A stretch of DNA of 64,000 bases from an uncultured Castellaniella sp. Lineage in GTDB: Bacteria > Pseudomonadota > Gammaproteobacteria > Burkholderiales > Burkholderiaceae_B. Position numbers and translations under genes: made by a program. This document shows, piece by piece, positions 33,943 through 42,323 of this stretch; position 1 is the first letter of the stretch, and each line of letters begins with the position of its first letter. Below the pieces are notes generated by a model. That model made no database searches. It was given only the letters and a program-made list of their open reading frames with translations, and was not told where the DNA came from. The stretch lies in assembly GCF_937988725.1 (NCBI RefSeq), contig NZ_CALKHS010000001.1, positions 220,016 to 284,015 of the forward strand, in the 5' to 3' direction.

Positions 33943-35156
33943 AAATCATTTATCTTCATCAGTACTTCAATACGCCTGAAATGTCTGGGAGTACGCGCTC
34001 CTATGAGATGGCGAAACGTATGGTGCGTCGAGGGCACACGGTGGAGATGATCACCGCGCGTACGGATGGGCTGTCTGGAAGAAATGGCTGGTTCGTGGAA
34101 GATGTAGACGGCATTAAGGTCCATTGGTTGAATGTGCGCTACGATAATTCCATGGGAATTGTCCGCCGCCTCATCGCATTCTTGCTATTTTCTTTTCGTG
34201 CTTCCATTTATGCATCCAGACTGCAAGGAGATGTGGTACTCGCCTCCAGTACTCCGCTGACAATCTCGATTCCTGGGGTCAGAGTAAGCCGTAAACTGAA
34301 AGCACCGCTGGTTCTGGAGGTGCGGGATCTGTGGCCTGAAGTGCCCATTGCTATGGGTGCGTTACGGCTCCCCGGCAGTATTTTCTGCGCACGACGGCTG
34401 GAAGCCTGGGCATATCGTTGTGCGAAACGGATCATTGCTCTTTCTCCTGATATGCGAAAAGGGGTGATTGCGACGGGAGTGCCTCAGGATAAGGTGGTTT
34501 GCATTCCAAATAGTGCGGACGTGGAACTTTTTCAAGGCGATGGCGCTGCCGGTGGCAGGTTCCGGGCAGAGCAGTCCTGGCTTGGGGACAAGCCATTGGT
34601 TTTGTATGCAGGAACCTTTGGCAGGGTCAATGGAGTCGACTTCATGGTTCACATGGCAGCGGCAATGAGGCAACTCAACCCGGATGTGCGTTTTCTCGCT
34701 GTGGGGGGCGGTGCGAAGTTTGGTGAAGTAAGAGAGCTTGCATCTGATTTAGGCGTCCTTAACGAGAACTTCTTCATGGAACGCGCAGTGTCCAAGGCGA
34801 GGGTGGTGGAGTTGTTCGCTGCGGCTACAGTTTGCTGTTCCTGGGTGGTGGGTCTGGAACCGTTGTGGAAAAATAGTGCAAATAAACTTTTTGATGCGAT
34901 GGCCGCCGGCAAGCCTGTGGTGATTAATTATCGTGGTTGGCAGAAGGATCTGATCGATCAAGAAGGCATCGGGTTGGTCGTTCCTGTCGACGATGCGGAT
35001 CTGGCTGCTCGTATGCTTGACAGCTTTCTTTCAGATGAGATCGGCCTGAAAAAAGCAGGTGAGGCGGCGTTTTCCCTGGGGAAGGCTCGATTTTCGCGCG
35101 ATATGCTGGCTGCTGAAATGATCGAGGTTCTCGAGCGGGCGGCGCAAAGTTCGTGA
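33939..35156 (+). CDS. Glycosyltransferase family 4 (WbuB-like)
   Basis: 405 aa. MKIIYLHQYFNTPEMSGSTRSYEMAKRMVRRGHTVEMITA is characteristic of the WbuB/YfaK-type GT4 group that often adds N-acetylfucosamine or similar sugars; then VLASSTPLTISIPG, LVLEVRDLWPEVPIAMGAL, AKRIIALSPDMRKGVI, VCIPNSADVELFQ, LVLYAGTFGRVNGVDFMV and EPLWKNSANKLFDAMAAGKPVVINYRGWQ. Coupled to the preceding gene by a 4-nt ATGA overlap. The sugar is not certain. Confidence 0.87.
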   Translation: MKIIYLHQYFNTPEMSGSTRSYEMAKRMVRRGHTVEMITARTDGLSGRNGWFVEDVDGIKVHWLNVRYDNSMGIVRRLIAFLLFSFRASIYASRLQGDVVLASSTPLTISIPGVRVSRKLKAPLVLEVRDLWPEVPIAMGALRLPGSIFCARRLEAWAYRCAKRIIALSPDMRKGVIATGVPQDKVVCIPNSADVELFQGDGAAGGRFRAEQSWLGDKPLVLYAGTFGRVNGVDFMVHMAAAMRQLNPDVRFLAVGGGAKFGEVRELASDLGVLNENFFMERAVSKARVVELFAAATVCCSWVVGLEPLWKNSANKLFDAMAAGKPVVINYRGWQKDLIDQEGIGLVVPVDDADLAARMLDSFLSDEIGLKKAGEAAFSLGKARFSRDMLAAEMIEVLERAAQSS

Positions 35157-35254
35157 GTCCTGTGATCTATCTGGTGTTATCGGGGATTACGGAGCGTCGA
35201 AAGTCAGGTCTTCTTTTGCTATGAGTATTTTCTTGTTGTGCTCGGAGGGGTGTT

Positions 35255-35851
35255 TTGAGGAAACGAATTTTTGATTTGTGTTTGTTCGTTCTGATTTTTC
35301 CTTTCGTGACCCTTGTTTCCATTGTGCTCAGTGTTTTTGTCCTGATATTCATAGGGCGTCCCGTGATTTTTTCTCAGATCAGGGCTGGATTTAATGGTCG
35401 ACCATTTGTCATGTACAAGTTCCGTACTATGACGGATGCCAGAGGGGCTGATGGCGGTCTATTGCCTGATAGCGTGCGTTTGACGAAATTCGGATCTTTC
35501 ATTCGGTCGACCAGTTTGGACGAGTTGCCTGAGTTATGGAATGTCTTGCGAGGCGACATGAGCTTGGTCGGGCCGCGCCCGTTGCTCATGGAGTATCTCC
35601 CTCTGTACTCGCCGGAGCAGCGGCGACGCCATCGAGTAAGGCCAGGCATCACTGGATGGGCGCAGGTCAATGGCCGCAATGCTATTAGCTGGGAAGAAAA
35701 ATTCGCGCTCGATGTCTGGTATGTTGATCATCAGTCTTTCTGGTTGGATTTGAAGATATTGTGGCTGACGGTATGGCGTGTGCTGGCTCGCAGTGGCGTT
35801 AGCGAGGCGGGGGAAGCGACCATGTCCAAATTTACGGGGAATAAGCATTGA
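35255..35851 (+). CDS. pglC: PglC-type phosphoglycosyltransferase (initiating)
   Basis: 198 aa, the short monotopic form (PglC is about 200 aa). It transfers a phospho-sugar, here probably diNAcBac-1-P, to undecaprenyl phosphate, starting the glycan. Seen: one N-terminal membrane helix (FVTLVSIVLSVFVLIFI), PVIFSQIRAGFNGRPFVMYKFRTM, STSLDELPELWNVLRGDMSLVGPRPL with the Asp-Glu catalytic dyad, and RVRPGITGWAQVNGRNAISWEEKF. The start is TTG 35255 with GGAGG at 35244, the only good ribosome site. It directly precedes the pglD-like gene. Substrate assignment rests on the pglD-E-F neighbours. Confidence 0.85.
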   Translation: MRKRIFDLCLFVLIFPFVTLVSIVLSVFVLIFIGRPVIFSQIRAGFNGRPFVMYKFRTMTDARGADGGLLPDSVRLTKFGSFIRSTSLDELPELWNVLRGDMSLVGPRPLLMEYLPLYSPEQRRRHRVRPGITGWAQVNGRNAISWEEKFALDVWYVDHQSFWLDLKILWLTVWRVLARSGVSEAGEATMSKFTGNKH

Positions 35852-36483
35852 AGCGATTGGGAATCCTCGGCGCGAGCGGTCATGGAAAAGTGGTGGCTGA
35901 AGTAGCCTTGGCCGCTGGCTGGGAGGCCGTGACTTTTTTTGACGATGCGTGGCCTCAGAAATCGACGATTGGCAAGTGGACAGTTGCCGGCGATGGAAAC
36001 GTTCTGTTCACATCCCTCGGTGATTTGGATGGGGTGATTGTGGCGATTGGACGCAATGAGATACGACTTGCTCTCTTAGATCGGCTACGATCGGCGGGCG
36101 CTATCGTGGTTACTGTCGTCCATCCTGCCGCCGTGATATCCGATTCGGCGCACTTGGGAGCTGGCTCTGTTGTCATGCCGGGGGCTATCATTAACGCGGA
36201 TACGTCGATCGGTGATGGCGCTATTCTAAATACCGGGTGCAGCGTTGATCATGATTGTGTTTTGGGCAATGCGGTCCATGTCAGTCCAGGCGCCCGCTTA
36301 GCGGGAGGGGTGATCGTTGGCGACAGGGCATGGATCGGCATCGGCGCTGTCGTCCGTCAGGGCCAGCGTATCGGTCAGGATGTCGTGGTGGGTGCCGGCG
36401 CCGCAGTTGTCTCCGATTTGCCCGCGGGTGTCGTTGCTGTGGGCGTGCCTGCCCGGCCTTTATCTACTTGTTCTTCGAAATAA
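35848..36483 (+). CDS. pglD: PglD-type UDP-4-amino-sugar acetyltransferase
   Basis: 211 aa. Acetylates the 4-amino group of UDP-4-amino-4,6-dideoxy-GlcNAc with acetyl-CoA, giving UDP-diNAcBac. The N-terminal Rossmann-like part, LGILGASGHGKVVAEVALAAGWEAVTFFDD, and the C-terminal left-handed beta-helix of hexapeptide repeats (GAGSVVMPGAIINADTSIGDGAILNTG), with SVDHDCVLGNAVHVSPGA containing the conserved His pair, match PglD/NeuD. The start is TTG 35848, overlapping the pglC stop (TTGA); no ATG is available. NeuD-type O-acetyltransferases are similar, but context favours PglD. Confidence 0.85.
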   Translation: MKRLGILGASGHGKVVAEVALAAGWEAVTFFDDAWPQKSTIGKWTVAGDGNVLFTSLGDLDGVIVAIGRNEIRLALLDRLRSAGAIVVTVVHPAAVISDSAHLGAGSVVMPGAIINADTSIGDGAILNTGCSVDHDCVLGNAVHVSPGARLAGGVIVGDRAWIGIGAVVRQGQRIGQDVVVGAGAAVVSDLPAGVVAVGVPARPLSTCSSK

Positions 36484-36495
36484 TCAGGTTTGACT

Positions 36496-37671
36496 GTGCT
36501 TAATACTCCTTTTCCCTCTTGGCCCGCTTTCACGGCTGAAGAAGCCGATGCTGCGCGCGATGTCGTTTTGTCCAATAAAGTCAACTACTGGACTGGGCAG
36601 GAGTGCAGGCGCTTCGAAGAAGAATTCGCCGCGTGGGCGGGAACCAATCATGCCATCGCTCTGGCGAATGGCACGGTGGCGCTGGACCTCGCACTGAAGG
36701 GGCTGGGGATCGGCCCAGGGGACGAAGTGGTCGTGACCCCGCGCACGTTCCTTGCGTCGGCGTCCTGTATCGTCAATGCGGGGGCATCTCCCGTATTCGC
36801 CGACGTCGATCCGGATTCCCAGAACATCACCGTCGATACGATCCGCGCCGTGATGACCCCGCGTACCCGGGCGGTGATTTGCGTGCACCTGGCAGGCTGG
36901 CCTTGCGATATGGACCCCATCATGGATCTGGCGCGCGACCATGGCCTGTATGTGATTGAAGACTGTGCCCAGGCCCACGGCGCCCGGTATAAGGGACGCC
37001 CGGTGGGCTCCATCGGCCATGTTGGCGCTTGGTCGTTTTGCCAGGACAAGATCATGACCACCGGGGGCGAAGGCGGCATGGTCACGGTGAACGATACGGC
37101 GCTGTGGAAACGGATGTGGGCGTACAAGGACCATGGCAAATCCTGGGACGCCGTGTACGAGCGCGAACACCCCCCTGGCTACCGTTGGCTGCATGAGTCT
37201 TTCGGCACCAATTGGCGCATGCTGGAAATTCAGGCCGCCATCGGGCGGATCCAGTTGCGGCGTATGCCGGACTGGCATGCGGCGCGCGTGCGCAACGCCA
37301 GTCGCATCTGGGACTGCGCCCGCGTATTACCGGGTCTCCGGGTGCCCGCGGTGCCGGACGGGATCGATCATGCCGCTTATAAATGTTATGTGTTCGTCCG
37401 CCCGGAGGCGCTGGCATCCGGATGGTCTCGGGACAGGATTCAGCAGGCCGTCCTGGATCAGGGCGTCCCGGTGTACTCCGGGTCCTGTTCCGAGGTCTAC
37501 CTGGAGAAGGCGTTCGATGGCACGGATTTCCGACCAGCCCAGCGTCTTCCGGTGGCTCGGGAATTGGGCGACGACAGTCTGATGTTTCTGGTGCATCCGA
37601 CCCTGCAGGACGAGCATATCGATAAGACCTGCCAAGCATTGGGCGCCGTTATGACGCAGGCCGCGCGTTAA
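36496..37671 (+). CDS. pglE: PglE-type UDP-4-keto-sugar aminotransferase (DegT/DnrJ/EryC1)
   Basis: 391 aa, PLP enzyme adding an amino group to C4 of UDP-2-acetamido-4-keto-2,4,6-trideoxyglucose. Seen: NHAIALANGTVALDLALKGLGIGPGDEVVVTPRTFLASASCIVNAGASPVFADVD, VHLAGWPCDMDPIMDLARDHGLYVIEDCAQAHGARYKG, and SFCQDKIMTTGGEGGMV with the PLP lysine (DK). GTG 36496 is preferred over TTG 36490 because AGG stands 7 nt before it and only 1 nt before the TTG. From here the DNA returns to the GC-rich style of the window. Confidence 0.88.
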   Translation: MLNTPFPSWPAFTAEEADAARDVVLSNKVNYWTGQECRRFEEEFAAWAGTNHAIALANGTVALDLALKGLGIGPGDEVVVTPRTFLASASCIVNAGASPVFADVDPDSQNITVDTIRAVMTPRTRAVICVHLAGWPCDMDPIMDLARDHGLYVIEDCAQAHGARYKGRPVGSIGHVGAWSFCQDKIMTTGGEGGMVTVNDTALWKRMWAYKDHGKSWDAVYEREHPPGYRWLHESFGTNWRMLEIQAAIGRIQLRRMPDWHAARVRNASRIWDCARVLPGLRVPAVPDGIDHAAYKCYVFVRPEALASGWSRDRIQQAVLDQGVPVYSGSCSEVYLEKAFDGTDFRPAQRLPVARELGDDSLMFLVHPTLQDEHIDKTCQALGAVMTQAAR

Positions 37672-37680
37672 GGGGCTGCT

Positions 37681-39507
37681 GTGATCAATGTACGTTCGTG
37701 TCTGGTTTTTGCCTTCGACCTGCTGGCCGTGCTGGTGGCGTGGGTAGGGGCATATCTGATCCGCTTCAATCTGAATTGGCCCCGGACCGTGCATCAGGAC
37801 ATGGTGTACGGTGTGTTGATATTGCTGGTCGTCCAATTGATCGCCTGCCGTTGGGCGGGGTTGTATCGCGGCATGTGGAGCTTCGCCAGTCTGCCTGATC
37901 TGCGCCGCTTGGTTCGCGCTGTGGCCGTGTCCCTCGTGGCGGTCTTGGCGCTGGCTCTGTTCGGCAAGTCCTGGTTGCTGATCCCTCGCTCCGTCGTGGT
38001 GTTGTATCCCCTGCTGCTGCTGGTGGTGATGGGGGGCGGGCGTATCGCCTGGCGGTTGTGGCGGGAATCCCGGCTGTCTCCGGTTTCGGATGCGGAGCGC
38101 AGGCCGGTGGTGGTCGTGGGAGCGGGCACGGCGGGAGCGATGCTCGTGCGCGAACTGGCCCGAAGCCCGCAATGGCAAGTGGTGGCATTGGTCGATGACG
38201 ATCGGCACAAACGGGGTCTGGAACTGAGCGGCTGCCGGGTCGAGGGCGCCACGGTAGATTTGCCCGGCGTGTTACGTCGCCATCAGGCCCGCCATGTGGT
38301 CCTCGCCATGCCTTCGGCTCCGGCCGAGGCGCTGCAGGCCGTGACCCGCTTGGCGACCAAGGCGGGTGCCACCCTGTTCACCATCCCGGGTCTGGCGGAA
38401 CTGATGAGCGGTCGGGTGGCCATCAATGTGATGCGTCCAGTCAAGATCGAGGATCTGCTGGGGCGCAAATCCGTACGGATTGATAATGACAACGTGAAGG
38501 CCATGTTGCATGGCAAGCGCATTCTGGTGACCGGCGCTGGCGGATCCATCGGCAGCGAGTTGTGCCGACAGTTGTCGCGCTTCCAGCCAGAGAGCATCGT
38601 CTTGCTGGAGGCCAGCGAGTTCGCCCTGTACATGATCGAACAGTGGTTCGGCGAACACCAGCCGGACCTGCCCATTGTGCGCCTGGCGGGCGACGTCAAG
38701 GACCCCGCGCGCATGGCGCAGGTTTTTGCTCTGCACCGACCCCAGGTGGTATTTCATGCCGCTGCATACAAGCATGTGCCGTTGATGGAAATTGGCAATG
38801 CCTGGCAGGCAGTGCGCAACAATATCGCCGGTACGCTGACCGTGGCTCAGGCTGCCCGGGATGCGAACGCGGAACGGTTCGTATTGATTTCCACCGACAA
38901 GGCGGTCAACCCCACCAACGTCATGGGGGCGACCAAGCGTGTGGCGGAGATGGTCTGTGAAGTCATGCAGAACGGGCCGGGCACCACGCGGTTCCACATT
39001 GTGCGTTTTGGCAATGTTCTGGGTAGCACGGGCAGTGTGATCCCGAAGTTCCAATCGCAGATTGCTCAAGGCGGGCCGGTGACTGTGACGCACCCGGAAA
39101 TCAACCGCTATTTCATGTCCATTCCCGAGGCGGCCCAACTGGTGCTGCAAGCTGCCGCCATGGGGCAGGGGGGCGAGATCTTCGTCCTGGACATGGGGCA
39201 ACCGGTTAGAATCGCCGATCTGGCACGTAATATGATTCGCCTGTCAGGCTTTACAGAGTCCGAGATCCAGATCGAGTACACAGGTCTGCGTCCGGGCGAG
39301 AAGCTGTATGAGGAATTGCTGGCCGATGCGGAGGAAACTCTGCCGACACCACACGAGAAACTGCGCATCGCCCGGCCGCGCCCCGTACCTGAGGGATTGT
39401 ACGAGGCGCTGACTGTCTGGTTGGCTCAGCCTCCTCAGGAGGACGCCGTGGTGCGTGCGGGTCTGAAGCGCTGGGTACCGGAATATCAACCTCGGAATCC
39501 GGGATGA
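37681..39507 (+). CDS. pglF: PglF-type UDP-GlcNAc 4,6-dehydratase (CapD/WbpM family)
   Basis: 608 aa, inner membrane. About four N-terminal membrane helices (residues 5-120) are followed by a first Rossmann-like domain (PVVVVGAGTAGAMLVRELA) and the catalytic SDR domain from about residue 280: ILVTGAGGSIGSELCRQLSRF, AAAYKHVPLMEIGNAWQAVRNNIAGT, LISTDKAVNPTNVMGATKR, where the usual SDR Tyr is replaced by Met as in the PglF/FlaA1 group, and RFGNVLGSTGSVIPKF. First step toward UDP-diNAcBac. GTG 37681, 9 nt after pglE. Confidence 0.93.
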   Translation: MINVRSCLVFAFDLLAVLVAWVGAYLIRFNLNWPRTVHQDMVYGVLILLVVQLIACRWAGLYRGMWSFASLPDLRRLVRAVAVSLVAVLALALFGKSWLLIPRSVVVLYPLLLLVVMGGGRIAWRLWRESRLSPVSDAERRPVVVVGAGTAGAMLVRELARSPQWQVVALVDDDRHKRGLELSGCRVEGATVDLPGVLRRHQARHVVLAMPSAPAEALQAVTRLATKAGATLFTIPGLAELMSGRVAINVMRPVKIEDLLGRKSVRIDNDNVKAMLHGKRILVTGAGGSIGSELCRQLSRFQPESIVLLEASEFALYMIEQWFGEHQPDLPIVRLAGDVKDPARMAQVFALHRPQVVFHAAAYKHVPLMEIGNAWQAVRNNIAGTLTVAQAARDANAERFVLISTDKAVNPTNVMGATKRVAEMVCEVMQNGPGTTRFHIVRFGNVLGSTGSVIPKFQSQIAQGGPVTVTHPEINRYFMSIPEAAQLVLQAAAMGQGGEIFVLDMGQPVRIADLARNMIRLSGFTESEIQIEYTGLRPGEKLYEELLADAEETLPTPHEKLRIARPRPVPEGLYEALTVWLAQPPQEDAVVRAGLKRWVPEYQPRNPG

Positions 39508-39741
39508 ATGAATCCGTAGCAAATGAATGGCATGACGTCCCTTGTGGAGTAAGAGGACGAGTTTGGTGAGTGATGAGATTGGCCTGAGGGGGCTGCTGGT
39601 TTTTGCCGGGTTGCCGTACTTACGAGAAAATTCAGACCTGCATGTATTGTGATGCCGATTCCTGCGTGCGTCGTGTTGCTGAGCATGTTTGCGGTCATTG
39701 TGCGCTGGGCGCTATGAAGAACAGCAAGGTCGGGATGGTGC
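39508..39741. other. 234-nt gap inside the glycan operon
   Basis: No gene is supported. It separates pglF from the GC-rich second half of the operon. A direct repeat of GGTGCAT surrounds the next start codon (39737-39760). No terminator-like hairpin was seen, so transcription may continue through. Confidence 0.5.
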
Positions 39742-41025
39742 ATGGACATGGTGCATTACGTTGGTTGCCAGCGGCGCGTAGCGGCTGATCGTGGGTTAGG
39801 GCCCAGCAGGGCGGTTTCCCTGATCCTGCTGCTGTCGGCGCTGCTGATGGCGGCCGGCAGTCTGCGGAACCTGATCAGTCCGGCGGGCTACTGGGGCGCC
39901 TGGGGTGTGTGGCTGCTGCTGGCGCTGGCTGTGGCGTGGCCCCGGGGGCCGCTCGACCCGGCATGGCGGCGGCCGCGCTGGGTGATGGGATCGTATGGCG
40001 TGCTGTGCCTGGCGATGCTGCTGGCGGCTGCGGTGAATCGGGATGCGGCGACGGCCTATCAGGCGCTGAAGATCGCCGTGATCGCGCTCATGTTTTTGGC
40101 CATGTGGGGCCTGGCGCGGCATGCGGACTGGCGGCAGTTGGTCCGGGCGGCGGCAGGGGCCGTGATCGTGATGCTGCTGAGCCTGGCGATCTCCAAATAC
40201 TGGACCGTTTCGGGCGGGCTGCGGCTCTACATCGGCAATCGGGAAGGTTCGGTGCTGGCTTCCTACGGCGTGCTATGGAAGGCCGGGGCGCTTTTCCTGC
40301 CGCTGTTCCTGGCGGACCTAGCGGTCCGGTCGGGCGCCTGGCGGACCAGCGGGCCGCTGGCGGCCGCGTGCCTGTTCATCACGCTGGCGGATGGCAGCCG
40401 TACCGGGCAGCTGGTGCTGGTGATGATCGGCGTGGGGTTCCTGGCCTATCTGCTGAGGCGGGGCGGCTGGAGTCTGTTGAACCGCAGCCTACGCTGGCTG
40501 TGGCTGATCCCGGTCTTGTTGTTCGTCTTCCTGTTGTTCAACAGCTGGCTGCATGGCGGGCCCGGCGATCCGGCGCGCATCCTGGATGCCGCCTGGACGC
40601 GGATGTTCGAGACCCGGCTGGGGGCCGGGGACCCTGCGCGCATGAAGCTGCTGCAGGCCGCGTTCGCGCAGATACCGCAGTGCCAGCCCTTTGGCTGCGG
40701 CTTCATGACTACCGGCGCCGACATTCATAACCGGGGGACGCTGATGCCCGTGCACAATGCCTATCTGGCCGCCCTGGGGGATTTCGGGGTGCTGGGGCTG
40801 GCCGGCATGCTGGGCTTCCTGGTGGCGGCGATCCTGCCGATCTGGCGGGCCTGGCGCGGGGATGTGGACCTGGAACAGGGGTTCTTCGTCGTGGCGACGG
40901 CAGGGTCCGCGCTGGCGTATGGCGTGGCCCTGATGCTGAATACCTTCACCACTGAAATGTCGGAATGGGGCTATCTGATCCTGATGCTGGCATTTGCCTG
41001 GGCGCCGCCTAAGACCTCCGCATGA
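39742..41025 (+). CDS. O-antigen ligase family protein, ligase 2
   Basis: 427 aa with about ten hydrophobic segments. The Wzy_C-type core is visible: GNREGSVLASYGVLWKAGALFLPLFLA, LADGSRTGQLVLVMIGVGFL, then the periplasmic loop RMKLLQAAFAQIPQCQPFGCGFMTTG and MPVHNAYLAALGDFGVLGLAGML, with the conserved His of ligases. Function is ligase or polymerase of a lipid-linked glycan. ATG 39742 and ATG 39748 are both possible. It overlaps the flippase gene by 4 nt. It is unlike ligase 1 at 23701 in sequence. Confidence 0.83.
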   Translation: MDMVHYVGCQRRVAADRGLGPSRAVSLILLLSALLMAAGSLRNLISPAGYWGAWGVWLLLALAVAWPRGPLDPAWRRPRWVMGSYGVLCLAMLLAAAVNRDAATAYQALKIAVIALMFLAMWGLARHADWRQLVRAAAGAVIVMLLSLAISKYWTVSGGLRLYIGNREGSVLASYGVLWKAGALFLPLFLADLAVRSGAWRTSGPLAAACLFITLADGSRTGQLVLVMIGVGFLAYLLRRGGWSLLNRSLRWLWLIPVLLFVFLLFNSWLHGGPGDPARILDAAWTRMFETRLGAGDPARMKLLQAAFAQIPQCQPFGCGFMTTGADIHNRGTLMPVHNAYLAALGDFGVLGLAGMLGFLVAAILPIWRAWRGDVDLEQGFFVVATAGSALAYGVALMLNTFTTEMSEWGYLILMLAFAWAPPKTSA

Positions 41026-42323
41026 CAGGCCGTTCGACCCTGACCCGCGTGGCGCGGAACGCCGGGGCGCTCTACCTGGTGCATATCGTCTCTTTCCTGG
41101 TGCCGGTGTTCGAGATCCCCGTGCTGGCGCGCGCCCTGGGGGCCGCGCAGTATGGCCAGATCCTGTTCTGCCAGGCCTTGGCGCTGACGGCGTCGCTCTG
41201 GGTCGAATATGGTTTCAACATCAATGCGGCGCAGCAGGCCGCCCTGGCGCACGAACGGCCGTCCGATCTGAACCGCCTCTTTTCCCAGGTGCTGCTGGCC
41301 AAGTGCCTGCTGGCGGCGCCCGTCGTGCTGCTGCTGTTGGCCGCCTGGGGGATGGGGCTGCTGGACGCCTATCTGGGCGCGGTGGCGCTGCTGGCGTTCG
41401 TGCTGGCCTATTTTCTGGCGTTCGGCTTCAGCCCGATCTGGTATTTCCAGGGGCGCGAGCGCATGGCGGCGCCGGTCCTGCTGGATGTCGTCCTGCGCCT
41501 GTGCGGCCTGGCGATCCTGGCCGCGCTGGTGCGGACCCCGGACGATTTCTGGCTGGCGCTGCCGCTGCTAGCGATTCCGCCCATGCTGAACACGATCCTG
41601 ACCAACATCTGGTGCCGGTATGAAATCGGCGCGCTGCGCTGGGATGCGGCCGGGGCTTGGGGCCAGATCCGCCAGGGCTTTCATTTCTTCGTTTACCGCA
41701 GCGCCAGCAGCCTGGCGATGTCGGCCGTTCCGGTTTTCCTGGGGGTGACGTCCGGCAAGCAAGCGGTGGGCGAATTCGCGCCCCCCGAGAAACTGATCAA
41801 GGGCATGACCAGCCTGGCCCTGCCGTTTCTGACGGCGGTGTTCCCGGTGTTTGCCCGCCGCCTGCGCGACCGGACGGACGCCGCCACGATGCGGATCCCC
41901 ATCATCGTGCTGGCGGGCGTGGGCGTGACGGTGCTGGTCGGCGTCGCATTGGCGGCCTGGCTGGGGCCGTGGGTGCTGGATCTGATGCTGGGCCAGGGCT
42001 TTCCGGAAGCGCGCCTGGTTTATGATGCGCTGCTGGCGGTGGCCCCTCTGCGCATCATGAGCCAGAGCATCGCCATGATTCTGCTGATTCCCGCGGGTCG
42101 GGCGAAGCAGGCCAGCTATGTCATTTCGGCCGGATCGATCCTGGGGGTGCTGCTGGGCTCGTGCCTGTCGGTTTTTTACGGCGGCCTGGGGATGGCGGCC
42201 GGCCTGGTGGCGGCCGAGGCGGGCTTGCTGGCCGTGCTGCTGGGGGTGGCTGTGCGGGTGGTCCGGCGGGCCGGCGGATCGGCCCCGGATGCCGGGGTTG
42301 AGAGTGCGGAAGATCGGACATGA
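41022..42323 (+). CDS. Wzx-type polysaccharide flippase, flippase 2
   Basis: 433 aa, about 12 hydrophobic segments. LYLVHIVSFLVPVFEIPVLARALGAAQYGQILFCQALALTASLWVEYGFNINAAQQAA is typical of the RfbX/Wzx flippases of the PST family. Overlaps by 4 nt both the upstream ligase and the downstream glycosyltransferase gene, so these three are strongly coupled. GC-rich, in the native style of the window, unlike flippase 1 at 29075. Confidence 0.88.
   Translation: MTGRSTLTRVARNAGALYLVHIVSFLVPVFEIPVLARALGAAQYGQILFCQALALTASLWVEYGFNINAAQQAALAHERPSDLNRLFSQVLLAKCLLAAPVVLLLLAAWGMGLLDAYLGAVALLAFVLAYFLAFGFSPIWYFQGRERMAAPVLLDVVLRLCGLAILAALVRTPDDFWLALPLLAIPPMLNTILTNIWCRYEIGALRWDAAGAWGQIRQGFHFFVYRSASSLAMSAVPVFLGVTSGKQAVGEFAPPEKLIKGMTSLALPFLTAVFPVFARRLRDRTDAATMRIPIIVLAGVGVTVLVGVALAAWLGPWVLDLMLGQGFPEARLVYDALLAVAPLRIMSQSIAMILLIPAGRAKQASYVISAGSILGVLLGSCLSVFYGGLGMAAGLVAAEAGLLAVLLGVAVRVVRRAGGSAPDAGVESAEDRT

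Noticed and set aside
39737..39760. Direct repeat GGTGCAT around the start of ligase 2 as a mobile-element footprint
   Set aside because: Only seven bases, separated by a few nucleotides, with no inverted ends or transposase gene.
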